NCBI GenBank assembly: GCA_013298565.1
Contig: JAAFIC010000034.1
Coordinates: 1 to 32,687 of the forward strand
Source: Alphaproteobacteria bacterium
Lineage (GTDB): Bacteria; Pseudomonadota; Alphaproteobacteria; Elsterales; Elsteraceae
DNA: 32,687 nucleotides
Direction of reading: 5' to 3'
A program made the position numbers and the translations under genes. A model generated the notes under the pieces. The model worked only from the letters and a program-made list of their open reading frames with translations. It had not been told where the DNA came from and made no database searches. This document shows, piece after piece, positions 16,733 through 25,942 of this stretch; position 1 is the stretch's first letter, and each line of letters opens with the position of its first letter.

Positions 16733-19399
16733 GTGACCAGCGAACCATTGCCGATTGCCGCCGCCCGCCTCGCGCGCGCGGCTCAGGAAGCGCGGGCTTG
16801 GGTGCAGGAGGTTGCGGCAACGGCGCAAAGCGTTGCCAATCAGTCCCACGCCCTTATAACCACAACGCGCCGTGCCGAAACCTTGGCGCGCAAGGTCGCG
16901 GGCACGGCGGCACGCCGCCCGTGCGTGGGGGTTTTCGGACCCAGCCAAGCTGGTAAATCCTATTTAGTCTCAACGCTTGCCCGGCGACCGGGGGGAGCGT
17001 TGACGTGTAATTTTGCCGGCCAGTCGAAGGATTTTCTGCGCGACATCAATCCGCCCGGCGACCGGGAATCGACGGGGTTGGTAACGCGCTTCACGGTAGC
17101 GCCTGCCGCGTTGGCCGCATCCGCCCATCCGGTCGAACTGCGGCTGCTGAGTGAAACGGATATTGTGAAGATTCTGGCGAATGCCTATTTCTCCGATTTC
17201 GACGCCAATAATCTTAAAATCAGCCCCCCGACCGAAGCGTCTCTGCGCGTTACGCTGGCTGGCGCTGAAACCGAGGCGGCGGCTCAGGCCGTGGCCGCCC
17301 ATCTGGACGAGATTACGCTTTTCGATCTCGGTGAATATTGCGAGCGCTATTTTTCGGCTCGAATCGAAGCGTTTCGTCAAACGGGATATTGGGAAGCCCT
17401 GATTCGGTTCGGCAATCGGCTAACGCTGCCAGGTCGGGCACGTCTTTATGCGCCGCTTTGGGGCGGAATTGATGAACTGACGGCCTTGTTTATTCACCTC
17501 GTCGGTGGACTCGATCGCCTGGGCCATGCGACGGAGGCGGGGGCCGCGCTGGAGGCGTTAGTTCCGCGCGAGCGCAGCATTATTGATGTCTTCACGCTCA
17601 AGCGCCTCCGCACGCCGGAGGATGACGCCGATCTGATCGCAGTGCAGCCCGTTGGCGGCGGGGCGGTCCAGTTGCCGAGGGCGCTGCTGGCGACTTTGGT
17701 GGCTGAGCTTAAAATCACGATTACAGAAACGCCTTGGCCGTTTATGGCACAAACCGATCTGCTGGATTTTCCCGGCGCACGCTCGCGCGAGAAAATGATC
17801 GAGATTGCGTCAGATGCCGAAGAGCGGAGCGATCAAGTGCGTGGGCTGCTGCTGCGCGGTAAAATAGCGTATCTGTTCCAACGATTTACGGAGGAGCGGG
17901 AGCTGACGGCTATGCTGTTGTGTATGCCAAATAATCCCGCTGAAGTAAAAGACTTGGCGGCAATGGTACGCGGTTGGATCGCCCTAACCCACGGTGAAAC
18001 CCCGGCGGCCCGCGCCAGCGTTCGCAACGCGCTCTTCCTAGTGCTAACGAAGTTCGATCTTGAATTTATCGAAAAAGGCGGCGAGACCACCGATACCCGC
18101 AAGGGGAAATGGGATCGTCGTTTGTTCGCATCTTTTCTCGAACTCTACAAGCGCGATGGCTGGCCAGAGGATTGGGACGGGAAACCCTTTAACAATAGCC
18201 TGTTCTTACGCAATCCGGGGATGAAGCAAGAGCATCTGATGGCCTATGCCGAAACGCGCCGCTTGCCGGACGGTAGCGATCATTTGATCGAAGCGGGGCC
18301 TGCCCCGGCAAAGGCAGGGCTAATTGCAGAATATCGCGATGCTTTTTTTACGTCGGACCTCTGCGGCAAGCATTTCGCGCATCGGGAGGCGGTTTGGGCG
18401 GCGGCGCTTTCGCCGAATGATGGGGGGATTTCCTGTCTAGTCGATCGGCTGACGGCAACACTGGAGAGCGATCTCAAATCCCGTCAGATTCTCGAACGGC
18501 TCACAGAACAGGCGCAAAGCCTTGATCGGCAGTTCCGCCGCTTCTACCACTCGGCGGATGAACAGGCGCGCGCCAAGAAAGATGAGGCCATCAAGGCCCT
18601 GCGCTTGGATTTATTTAAGGCTGTGAAAGACCCAGAATTCCGCCCCTTTAGCCGCCTTCTGGCCGCGATGACGCTGGAAGATCGGGACGTGCGCGAATGT
18701 TTTCTAACGGTTGCAGCGCTCAAGTTGGAACCCGTTGTCGCGAGCCTCGCCGTTGAAGCGGCTGGCGACCCTTGGGCCGACGATGATCCGTGGTCCGATG
18801 CTCCCGCCTCTAATACCACTGTTTCGGCCCCGCCCGCCAAAGCCCCCAAAACAGATCGGGCGGCCTATTTTGCGCGGGATGTCATGAACCTTTGGACCGA
18901 TAGGCTGCGCCGCGTTTCGCAGGCGGCCCTGGTGCCGCTGGCCCCGGCGAAACTGGAGGAGTTGGTAGGCGAGTTGATTATCGGTGCCGACCGGCTGAAG
19001 CTCGGCGACCAGATTGCCGATGCCGTGCGGACGCAAATTCAAGCGGCGAATGTGCGTTGGGACGAGGCGGCAGATCGGGCCGTATCCTTAACCGCGCCGC
19101 TCTTGAATAACTTCACCGCGTATCTGGGGCTGACGGAGCTTGCGGTAGAGCGCCGCCCCAAAGCGCCCCGTTCGGAAGTGCCAATTTTTGCGCCGCCGCC
19201 CGCTTTTACCGATTTACCGGTGCTCGACAGTAAGCGGCGCGAGTTGGAACGGGAGCGGTTTGTCGATTGGGCAACCGCGCTCCATCATATCGCTTTGGAC
19301 AATGTTAGTTTTAGCGGCGGTCGGGAGATTAACGATGCACAGAATGCGCGTCTTGGTCGCACCCTAACCGATCTCACCCCCCTTCTAGCCCGCGCATAA
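16733..19399 (+). CDS. srfC: SrfC-family P-loop GTPase-like protein
   Basis: 888 aa from GTG 16733, chosen because AGGGAG lies seven bases upstream; the longer frame to 16688 would overlap srfB. GTPase motifs in order: Walker A/G1 GVFGPSQAGKSYLVSTL (~66), G3 DLLDFPGARSREK (~343) and G4 VLTKFDLEF (~437). The spacing and long helical C-terminal half suggest a dynamin/septin-like large GTPase. SrfC-family proteins (PF10139, 'putative bacterial virulence factor') sit next to SrfB. An acidic WADDDPWSD linker is seen near residue 680. No TM segments. It may remodel or signal at the inner membrane together with SrfA, but that is inference. Ten bases separate it from the Sel1 gene. Confidence 0.85.
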   Translation: MTSEPLPIAAARLARAAQEARAWVQEVAATAQSVANQSHALITTTRRAETLARKVAGTAARRPCVGVFGPSQAGKSYLVSTLARRPGGALTCNFAGQSKDFLRDINPPGDRESTGLVTRFTVAPAALAASAHPVELRLLSETDIVKILANAYFSDFDANNLKISPPTEASLRVTLAGAETEAAAQAVAAHLDEITLFDLGEYCERYFSARIEAFRQTGYWEALIRFGNRLTLPGRARLYAPLWGGIDELTALFIHLVGGLDRLGHATEAGAALEALVPRERSIIDVFTLKRLRTPEDDADLIAVQPVGGGAVQLPRALLATLVAELKITITETPWPFMAQTDLLDFPGARSREKMIEIASDAEERSDQVRGLLLRGKIAYLFQRFTEERELTAMLLCMPNNPAEVKDLAAMVRGWIALTHGETPAARASVRNALFLVLTKFDLEFIEKGGETTDTRKGKWDRRLFASFLELYKRDGWPEDWDGKPFNNSLFLRNPGMKQEHLMAYAETRRLPDGSDHLIEAGPAPAKAGLIAEYRDAFFTSDLCGKHFAHREAVWAAALSPNDGGISCLVDRLTATLESDLKSRQILERLTEQAQSLDRQFRRFYHSADEQARAKKDEAIKALRLDLFKAVKDPEFRPFSRLLAAMTLEDRDVRECFLTVAALKLEPVVASLAVEAAGDPWADDDPWSDAPASNTTVSAPPAKAPKTDRAAYFARDVMNLWTDRLRRVSQAALVPLAPAKLEELVGELIIGADRLKLGDQIADAVRTQIQAANVRWDEAADRAVSLTAPLLNNFTAYLGLTELAVERRPKAPRSEVPIFAPPPAFTDLPVLDSKRRELERERFVDWATALHHIALDNVSFSGGREINDAQNARLGRTLTDLTPLLARA

Positions 19400-19409
19400 G
19401 AGGCCGATC

Positions 19410-20462
19410 ATGCTTCCGACTTTGCTGCAACGGGACGATATGCCGGCAGGCGACGCTTTTTTGCGCTGCCCTGGGTTGGAGCTTGATCCGGCCGATATAG
19501 AGATTAGTTTCGCCGAACCGCTCGCAAGCGGGGGTCAGCGCTATCTCGATCCCCGTGACACTCAGAACCCTTGGGCGGGGGCCGAGTTTTGGATGAGGCC
19601 GATCAGCGTTACCGATGCGCCCGATGGGGCGGTACTGCTGCGCCTCGATCAAACCGTTACCTATTACCTAAAGCCCAATCGCCCCTATCTTTTAGGTCTG
19701 CGCGATGCCTCGGGGGCCGTGGTGCGTGGACATGTTTTAGGCACGGCGCTGCGGCTGCCCAGCAGCCCCCCGGCGGGCTGGGTGGGGCCTTTGCTGGCCA
19801 CTCCGCTGCCGCAAGAACAGGGTCTCGAAGAACCCACCGTGGTTCCGCCCCAACCCCTTGCATCGGTGCTGCCAGAAGCCCCTAAGCTCGAAGCCGCCCC
19901 GAACGCGCCCGTGACGACACAGGAAAAATCTTCAGTGTTGCTCTATGCCGCGCTAGGCTTGCTCGGTGTTATCATGGCCGGGGGCGCTTGGTGGTTTCTC
20001 CAAGGCCGGGGGGGCGAGCCTGTTGCTCAGACCGCAGCCCAACCCGCACCGCGCACGCTGGCGGTAGCCCGTGCCGCTTTAGCCGAAAACATCAATGCAG
20101 AAACGTCGCGCACGCTTGGCGAAGCGCATCTTGCGGCGAAAGATTTCGATGGTGCGTTCCTACTGCTCCGGGCTGCGGCTGAAAAAGGCGATCTTACGGC
20201 CCACTTAGCGATGGGGAGCTTTTACGATCCCGCCAGTTGGAGCAAAGACAGCAGCCCGCTCCCCAGCCCGAATGCGGATCAAGCCGCACATTGGTTCAGG
20301 AAAGCCGCCGAAAAGGGGGATGCGGAGGGGCAATATCGGCTGGGTATGGTCCTGAAGAGCGGTAAAACCGAGCAAGCTGACGGACCCGAGCAGGCGGCGA
20401 GTTGGCTGACGAAGGCCGCAGCCCAGGGCCACGCCAAAGCAAGGGAGGCATTGGGACAATGA
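19410..20462 (+). CDS. Membrane protein with novel N-terminal domain and Sel1 repeats
   Basis: 350 aa. The first ~115 residues form a β-rich domain I do not recognise (FRCPGLELD-type start, EFWMRPISVTDAPDG, TYYLKPNRPYLLGLRDASG), resembling a cytoplasmic ligand-reading module. A Pro-rich linker follows, then one TM helix (~172-195, SSVLLYAALGLLGVIMAGGA). The C-terminal third carries Sel1-type tetratricopeptide-like repeats: AFLLLRAAAEKGDLTAHLAM, AAHWFRKAAEKGDAEGQYRL and AASWLTKAAAQGHAKAREAL. Sel1 repeats are protein-interaction scaffolds and here should face the periplasm. The stop overlaps the next gene's ATG by four bases (ATGA), tying it to the VWA protein, a likely partner. No enzymatic motif seen. 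Confidence 0.7.
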   Translation: MLPTLLQRDDMPAGDAFLRCPGLELDPADIEISFAEPLASGGQRYLDPRDTQNPWAGAEFWMRPISVTDAPDGAVLLRLDQTVTYYLKPNRPYLLGLRDASGAVVRGHVLGTALRLPSSPPAGWVGPLLATPLPQEQGLEEPTVVPPQPLASVLPEAPKLEAAPNAPVTTQEKSSVLLYAALGLLGVIMAGGAWWFLQGRGGEPVAQTAAQPAPRTLAVARAALAENINAETSRTLGEAHLAAKDFDGAFLLLRAAAEKGDLTAHLAMGSFYDPASWSKDSSPLPSPNADQAAHWFRKAAEKGDAEGQYRLGMVLKSGKTEQADGPEQAASWLTKAAAQGHAKAREALGQ

Positions 20463-22393
20463 CGCGCACAGCTTTTCGACAGGCATTTACCACGGGTCTT
20501 CTGACAGCAAGTCTGCTGTTCGCAGGGAGCGGGGCGGCACTCGCCCAGAGCCGCACGCCGTTGCTGCTGGAAGGCAAAACCACTCTATACCAAAAAATAT
20601 TGACGCGGCCTGGCGCAAGGCTTCAAGCCTCGCCGACGGCGACGGCCAGCACCCCCCCTTTGCCCCCGATGAGCGTGCTGTTCGTTTATGGTCGCCAGAA
20701 TGGTTTTCTGGAGGTCGGCGGTGGCAGCGATGGAAAAATACAAGGGTTTCTGCCGGAGACGGCAACCCTGCCGTGGCGTCATACGTTGGTGATGGGCTTT
20801 GCCAATCCTGCCGGGCGCGAGCGCGTTTTATTCTATCGGGACCGCGAAGGGCTGATGGCAACCCTTGGGGCTGAAAAACCCGATCTGGCGGCAAAACCGC
20901 TCCGCGAGGCGCTTGCCGCGAATAAGTTGCCTGCCGACAGCCCGGTAATTTCGATCGAACCTGAAAACACAGTGGATTTGCAAAAGCAATTCTACCTTTT
21001 GCCGATCCTCGAAGCGAAATCGACGACACTGCCGTCGGGGTTCCGCGTGCGGACTGTGCGGGTGGCGTCGGTCACGAAGGAAGAAAAGCCGCAAGAAAGC
21101 CAGCGGATAAACCCCACCGATGCCCTAAAGGATTTTCGGTCGGGTATCGTCTTCGTCGTCGATTCCTCCTCCTCGATGCAGCCCTATATCGACCGAACGC
21201 GGCAGGCGATGGCGGAGGTTTTCGAGAAGATCGACGCGGCCAAGCTAAACGATAAAGTGCGCTTCGGCATGGTCGCCTATCGAGACGATCCGGCTAAGGT
21301 TGCGGGAATCGAGTATCTTGCCAAAACCTTCGCCGATCCGAACGAGGCGGGGACGCGCGCTATGTTCCTGGGGTTGGTCGGCGATTTGAAGGCTTCGACA
21401 GTCTCCACGCGCACTTTTGCCGAAGATGGATATGCCGGGCTTGAACATGCGCTGAAAAGCATTGATTGGGATGGTTTCGGTGGCCGGTATCTGGTGATGG
21501 TGACGGATGCGAGTTCGCGCGAGGGCAATTCACCCTACTCGGGCACCAAACTGTCTACCTATGGGATGCGGCAGTTGGTGCAGGATACGAAAGCGGCGCT
21601 CTATGTGCTCCACCAACTCACCCCCGAAGGCAAGGGCGATCATGCGACGGCGAAAGCGCAGTACGAGCGCTTGACCGCCTATCCAGGGATTGGCTCGCTC
21701 TATTTTCCCGTTGCTGCCGGCGATCCCGATGCTTTTAAGCGGGTTGTGCAAGACCTTACGGAGCGGCTTGTCGATCAGGTGAAGAAAGCCTCGGCCCCTG
21801 CGGCGGCGAGCAAGCCCGACTCTAAACTGGCGCAAACGACCGAGGCGGTGGGGTATGCGATGCGCCTTGCCTATCTCGGGCGCGTTACCGGCGCTGCGGC
21901 CCCCAGTATGTTTGAAGCCTGGGCGTCCGATAGGGATTTTGCGCGTCCCGATGTGGCGGCGTTCAGCGTGCGGGTGCTGCTCACCAAGAACCAGCTTTCG
22001 GATTTGCAAGCCACTTTGCGCCGGATTGTCGATGCGGGCGAGAAGGCTCAACTGCAACCGGGCGATTTTTTCAACCAACTCCGCAGTGCGGCGGCGGCAA
22101 TGGGGCGTGATCCGGCGAAAATCGGCCAAGGCCAAGTTCGGAACCTGGAGCAGGCCGGATTGATGGGCGAATATCTCGATGGGCTTCCCTATCAAAGTAA
22201 GCTGATGGGGCTGGATGAAGATAGTTGGAGCCGGATGGGTGTGGGCGAACAACAGGCGGTGATTGACGATATCAAAGCCAAAGTTGCGCTCTACCAACGC
22301 TACCACGACGACGTGGATCGCTGGGTAAAGCTCAGTCAAGCCGCAGCGCCCGGCGATACCGTCTATCCGGTGCCTATTGATAGCCTGCCGTGA
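20459..22393 (+). CDS. Periplasmic SH3-like + VWA protein resembling the PpkA extracytoplasmic region
   Basis: 644 aa from ATG 20459 (ATGA overlap with the Sel1 gene). Signal peptide ending SGAALAQ. Residues ~35-110 look SH3-like (LYQKILTRPGARLQASP, MSVLFVYGRQNGFLEV, GKIQGFLPE), followed by FANPAGRERVLFYRDREGL. The VWA domain starts near 236 with MIDAS DSSSSMQPYIDRTRQAM, then VRFGMVAYRDDPAK, and YLVMVTDASSREG further on. This SH3-VWA order and the 'MQPYIDRTR...FGMVAYR' wording match, from memory, the periplasmic half of the T6SS-associated Ser/Thr kinase PpkA, but there is no kinase domain here. It directly precedes an ABC ATPase/permease/SUMF1/lipoprotein set like TagTSRQ, PpkA's usual partners. 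Likely a periplasmic sensor or adaptor. A plain VWA protein is the fallback annotation. Confidence 0.75.
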   Translation: MTRTAFRQAFTTGLLTASLLFAGSGAALAQSRTPLLLEGKTTLYQKILTRPGARLQASPTATASTPPLPPMSVLFVYGRQNGFLEVGGGSDGKIQGFLPETATLPWRHTLVMGFANPAGRERVLFYRDREGLMATLGAEKPDLAAKPLREALAANKLPADSPVISIEPENTVDLQKQFYLLPILEAKSTTLPSGFRVRTVRVASVTKEEKPQESQRINPTDALKDFRSGIVFVVDSSSSMQPYIDRTRQAMAEVFEKIDAAKLNDKVRFGMVAYRDDPAKVAGIEYLAKTFADPNEAGTRAMFLGLVGDLKASTVSTRTFAEDGYAGLEHALKSIDWDGFGGRYLVMVTDASSREGNSPYSGTKLSTYGMRQLVQDTKAALYVLHQLTPEGKGDHATAKAQYERLTAYPGIGSLYFPVAAGDPDAFKRVVQDLTERLVDQVKKASAPAAASKPDSKLAQTTEAVGYAMRLAYLGRVTGAAAPSMFEAWASDRDFARPDVAAFSVRVLLTKNQLSDLQATLRRIVDAGEKAQLQPGDFFNQLRSAAAAMGRDPAKIGQGQVRNLEQAGLMGEYLDGLPYQSKLMGLDEDSWSRMGVGEQQAVIDDIKAKVALYQRYHDDVDRWVKLSQAAAPGDTVYPVPIDSLP

Positions 22394-23055
22394 TGATCAG
22401 GGCGACGGGCGTTGAAAAGCGGCGGGGAGAGTTGACGGTCGTGCTCGACCGTCTTCAACTTGCGGCAGGCTCGGCGTCGGCCTTGGTCGGCGCGTCGGGG
22501 TGCGGCAAGAGTACGGCGCTGGATTTGCTGGCAGGAACCCTACGCCCAGATCGAGGGGCAGAGCTTTCCGTTGCCGGGCAGACTTTGCTTGGGGGCGGCG
22601 ATTTAACCCGCTGGCGGGCGAAGACGATTGGCTATGTCTTGCAAACGGGCGGCTTGATTCCCTCCCTGAGTGTTGCTGAAAACATTCTACTGCCGCGCCG
22701 GTTGTTGGGCCTGTCGGGCTGGGGCGGGGCGGCGGGCGTCGCGCACCGCTTGGGGCTGGACGGTTTGTTGCAGCGGGCACCTGGGAAAATTTCTATTGGC
22801 GAGCGGCAGCGCGTCGCCATCGCACGGGCGCTCGCCCACGATCCGCCCGTGGTTTTGGCTGACGAGCCTACCGCCGCGCTTGATCCCGAGCGCGCGGCGG
22901 ACGTGATGACCCTGCTGGTCGATCTTACCCGCGAGCGGGGGGCGACGCTGCTGATCGTGACCCATGATGCCGCGCTGGCGGCGCGGGCAGGCTTGACGGT
23001 GATCGCCTGCCGCTCTGGGGGAGGCCGCACGCAGATCGGCGGGATGGACCCATGA
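22393..23055 (+). CDS. ABC transporter ATP-binding protein (LolD/MacB/TagT-like)
   Basis: 220 aa from ATG 22393 (TGATG overlap with the VWA stop; GTG 22390 would add one residue). Walker A is GASGCGKST, the Q-loop LQTGGLIPSLSVAEN, Walker B VVLADEPTAALD, and the switch His is in IVTHDAAL. The signature is KISIGERQRVAIARAL, a departure from the usual LSGGE. It pairs with the FtsX-type permease whose ATG overlaps its stop (ATGA). Transporters of this class act as mechanotransmitters across the inner membrane rather than classical importers or exporters; TagT of the T6SS TagQRST module belongs to this type. Substrate unknown. Confidence 0.85.
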   Translation: MIRATGVEKRRGELTVVLDRLQLAAGSASALVGASGCGKSTALDLLAGTLRPDRGAELSVAGQTLLGGGDLTRWRAKTIGYVLQTGGLIPSLSVAENILLPRRLLGLSGWGGAAGVAHRLGLDGLLQRAPGKISIGERQRVAIARALAHDPPVVLADEPTAALDPERAADVMTLLVDLTRERGATLLIVTHDAALAARAGLTVIACRSGGGRTQIGGMDP

Positions 23056-24263
23056 GCAGGTTTACCCATTACCTTCGCCTCGTATTGGCCGATCTGCGCT
23101 ACGATCGCGTATCGGCTCTGTGTCAGGCGCTTGCGGTTGCGGCAGTGTTGGTGCCGTTGATGGTCTTGCTGGGGTTGCGCGTTGGTGTGATTGGCACGCT
23201 GATTGACCGAATGGACCGCGACCCGGCAATGCGGTTGATCTTACCCGATGTGACCGGCGCGAATAGGTTCGATGAGGCGTGGTTAACCCGTTGGCGCGCG
23301 CGGCCCGATGTGGCTTTCGTGCTGCCCAATACGCGCGCGATTGCAGCGCAAGTGGATTTGATTGCCGCAGGCGGGGCGGAGCTTCGCGTAGCCCTCAACC
23401 CAACCGCAGCGGGAGATCCGCTCGGCGTGGGGGAGGCTGTTGTCGCCGCCGATCAAATCGGGCTAACGCAGGAGGCCGCGCGCCGTCTTTCCGTCGGGCT
23501 TGGGGATCGGTTGACGGTGCGGCTAGAGCGAAGCCGGAACGGGAAGATCGAGCCTTTGGCCCTGCCGGTCACGGTGACGGCACTTGTGCCGCCAGAGCGG
23601 GCGGGCGGCGCTGGGGCGTATGTGATCCTGCCCCGGCTGCTGGCACTACAGGCGTTTCGGGACGGTTTCAGTCTGCCGGAACTGGGCGTTAGCGATGGGT
23701 TAGCAGAGGCACCGCCCGTATCGGCGCACCCGCTGTTTCGGCTATACGCACGCTCGATTCGGGATGTGGCAGCGGTGGCGGATGCTCTTCGGGCCGAAAG
23801 CGTGCAGCCCACAACCCGAGAAGGCGAGATTCAGGCAACGCTTAATCTCGATGCCAATTTGCGGGCCGTTCTGGCGATTATCGTCGCGGTTGCGGCGGTT
23901 GGCGTGGCGGTTTCGTTGATTGCTGGGCAGATGGCCGCCTTGCAGCGCAAGCGCCGGGATTTGGCTGTCCTAAAGCTCATCGGCTATGGGCCGCTCTGGC
24001 TTGCCGCTTTGCCTGTGGGTCATGTTCTCGCGGTTGCGTTGGGCGGGCTTGGCTTAGGCAGTGTGTTTTATGCCGTGGCCGCCGGGGCGATCAATCGTTT
24101 GTTTGCGGCAAGCCTTACGCCGGGCGAGGCTGCCTGTCGCTTGCCGCTCGAGATCGGCCTCTTGGTCGCTCTCGTAACGCTGCTTGTTGCTTTGCCCGCC
24201 GGGGGAATTGCGGGATGGCGTGCCGCGCGTGTTGATCCTGCGGAGGAAATTCGGGATGTTTAA
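23052..24263 (+). CDS. ABC transporter permease, FtsX/MacB-type (TagS-like)
   Basis: 403 aa. TM1 near 20-48 (ALAVAAVLVPLMVLLGLRVG) is followed by a ~200-residue periplasmic domain and then three TM helices: ~272-300 (VLAIIVAVAAVGVAVSLIAG), ~320-350 and ~368-392. The FtsX core is recognisable in KRRDLAVLKLIGYG and the ending GWRAARVDPAEEIRDV, the typical MacB/LolC C-terminus. Such permeases couple cytoplasmic ATP hydrolysis to conformational change in periplasmic partners. Four-base overlap with the ATPase and eight-base overlap with the SUMF1 gene imply a single translational unit. By position it corresponds to TagS. Confidence 0.8.
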   Translation: MSRFTHYLRLVLADLRYDRVSALCQALAVAAVLVPLMVLLGLRVGVIGTLIDRMDRDPAMRLILPDVTGANRFDEAWLTRWRARPDVAFVLPNTRAIAAQVDLIAAGGAELRVALNPTAAGDPLGVGEAVVAADQIGLTQEAARRLSVGLGDRLTVRLERSRNGKIEPLALPVTVTALVPPERAGGAGAYVILPRLLALQAFRDGFSLPELGVSDGLAEAPPVSAHPLFRLYARSIRDVAAVADALRAESVQPTTREGEIQATLNLDANLRAVLAIIVAVAAVGVAVSLIAGQMAALQRKRRDLAVLKLIGYGPLWLAALPVGHVLAVALGGLGLGSVFYAVAAGAINRLFAASLTPGEAACRLPLEIGLLVALVTLLVALPAGGIAGWRAARVDPAEEIRDV

Positions 24264-25806
24264 GCTGTGCCCTTTGATCGTCGCCCTCGCCTTGTTTGGC
24301 GTGATAGGGGCGGGCGGCTTAGGCTCGGAACTCCGCGCCGCCGATCCTGCCCCTGCCACCGCCCCTTGGCCTGAGCGGCTGTATAATCCGCAAAAAGCTG
24401 CTGGCGATCTCGTTTTGCCCATGCCTTGCGGGGGCGCAATGGCCTTTCGCCGGATTGATTTGCCCGCCGATGGCTCCTTGGGGGATCGACGCATCCAACT
24501 CGGCGGCACCGACGAGAAAAGCGCGTATGCCGAAAACCGGCGCGTTGATTATATCGGTGGGGGCTTTACCGATCCTGAGAAAAAGGGCGGGCATTTTTAT
24601 TATCTCGGAAAATACGAGGTAACGCAGGCTCAAAAAGCCGCGTTCCAGTTGCCCTGCCTTCCTGTTTCCGACGACGGACGCCTGCCCGCAATCAGCGTGA
24701 CCTGGGCGGAGGCGGTTGGATTTGCGGCCCATTATTCGGGCTGGTTGATCTCAACAGGGGCAAAAAATCTACCTACTGAAGAGGCCGCTCCGGCCTTCTT
24801 ACGTCTGCCAACAGAAGTCGAGTGGGAATATGCTGCCCGAGGCGGGGCCAGTGTGCCGGATACGGATTTTATTGCACCCGTCTTCCCAATGACAGAGCCG
24901 CCCGCCAGTTACATTTGGTATCAAGGCACTGATTCTGCGAATAACGAGTTGAATGCGATTGGATTATTAAAGCCGAACCCGCTGGGACTGCATGATGCTT
25001 TGGGCAATGTCGGCGAGTTTGTGCTCGATGCGTATCGTTTGAATAAAATATCGCGGCTGCACGGGCAGGCGGGCGGCAATCTGGTGAAGGGCGGCGATTA
25101 TCGCACGCCGTTAGCGGATATTCGGAGTGCCAGCCGGATTGAATCGCCCCCTATTGATAAAAAAGGGGAGCGGCGGTCGCCGACAACCGGCTTTCGGCTT
25201 GCCCTGGTGCCGCCGAGCCTGCCCAGTCCGCAACGGCTCACCGCCATTCGGGCCGAATGGGCTGCCTTGCCTGCGGCGGGCGCGGCAACCCCGCAAGACG
25301 ATCCGGTGAAGGAGGCCGAGGCGCTGGCTCAGTCGGTGGACGATCCCGCTTTGCGTCAACGCATTGCCAATCTCTCCAATATCATCAAGACCTCCATCCA
25401 AACCCGGAACGAGCAGCGCGACCGGGCAGCGGTGAGTGCCCTCCGGGTTGGAACGTATATTGCCGGGAAATTAGTCGATGACGATAAACGCCTAAAATTG
25501 CAAGAAGATGTTATCGGCAAGGTCGATCCCGCGTCACCTGCCCGTAAATCAATGGAAGACAGCTTAGTTAATAACCGAAAAATATTCGGCGATAACCTAG
25601 TTTATTACATCGACGTTATTCTGTCTCTCTCTGCTGAATATCCGTCGGGCGTTATTGCGCGTCAGGCGGATGTTTTGAAGCGTGAGCTTGAAAGTAAAAA
25701 GCTAGAGTCGCTGGCCCGGCGGGTTGCGCCTGTGGTCCGCCATGCCGAGCAGGTCCGCAACGGTCAAACCTTGGATCGCGCAAAAATTTTAGTAGAAATA
25801 CAATAG
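24256..25806 (+). CDS. Exported SUMF1/FGE-sulfatase-domain protein (TagR-like)
   Basis: 516 aa from ATG 24256, with GGAGG nine bases upstream inside the permease gene. Signal peptide MFKLCPLIVALALFGVIGAG with an Ala-rich cleavage region. The SUMF1-type domain runs ~90-350: FYYLGKYEVTQAQKAAFQ, LPAISVTWAEAVGFAAHYSG, FLRLPTEVEWEYAARGG, ALGNVGEFVLDAY, LVKGGDYRTPLADIRSASR and TTGFRLALV. The pair of catalytic Cys of true formylglycine-generating enzymes is not evident, so it is probably a binding module. A helical C-terminal extension (~370-516) is unusual in length. TagR, which activates PpkA in Pseudomonas, has the same domain and the same neighbours (ABC pair plus lipoprotein). Confidence 0.8.
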   Translation: MFKLCPLIVALALFGVIGAGGLGSELRAADPAPATAPWPERLYNPQKAAGDLVLPMPCGGAMAFRRIDLPADGSLGDRRIQLGGTDEKSAYAENRRVDYIGGGFTDPEKKGGHFYYLGKYEVTQAQKAAFQLPCLPVSDDGRLPAISVTWAEAVGFAAHYSGWLISTGAKNLPTEEAAPAFLRLPTEVEWEYAARGGASVPDTDFIAPVFPMTEPPASYIWYQGTDSANNELNAIGLLKPNPLGLHDALGNVGEFVLDAYRLNKISRLHGQAGGNLVKGGDYRTPLADIRSASRIESPPIDKKGERRSPTTGFRLALVPPSLPSPQRLTAIRAEWAALPAAGAATPQDDPVKEAEALAQSVDDPALRQRIANLSNIIKTSIQTRNEQRDRAAVSALRVGTYIAGKLVDDDKRLKLQEDVIGKVDPASPARKSMEDSLVNNRKIFGDNLVYYIDVILSLSAEYPSGVIARQADVLKRELESKKLESLARRVAPVVRHAEQVRNGQTLDRAKILVEIQ

Positions 25807-25942
25807 GCGTAAAATTAGGGGTGTTCTATTGGATGCTAAACTCATATCGTTTGGGCGGGTTAGCTCGAACTAGCATTTAACCGGAGAAGAGCGTAACTTG
25901 GATATTGCGTAAAAATAAGTGTTGATTTTAAGGAGGGTGGAT

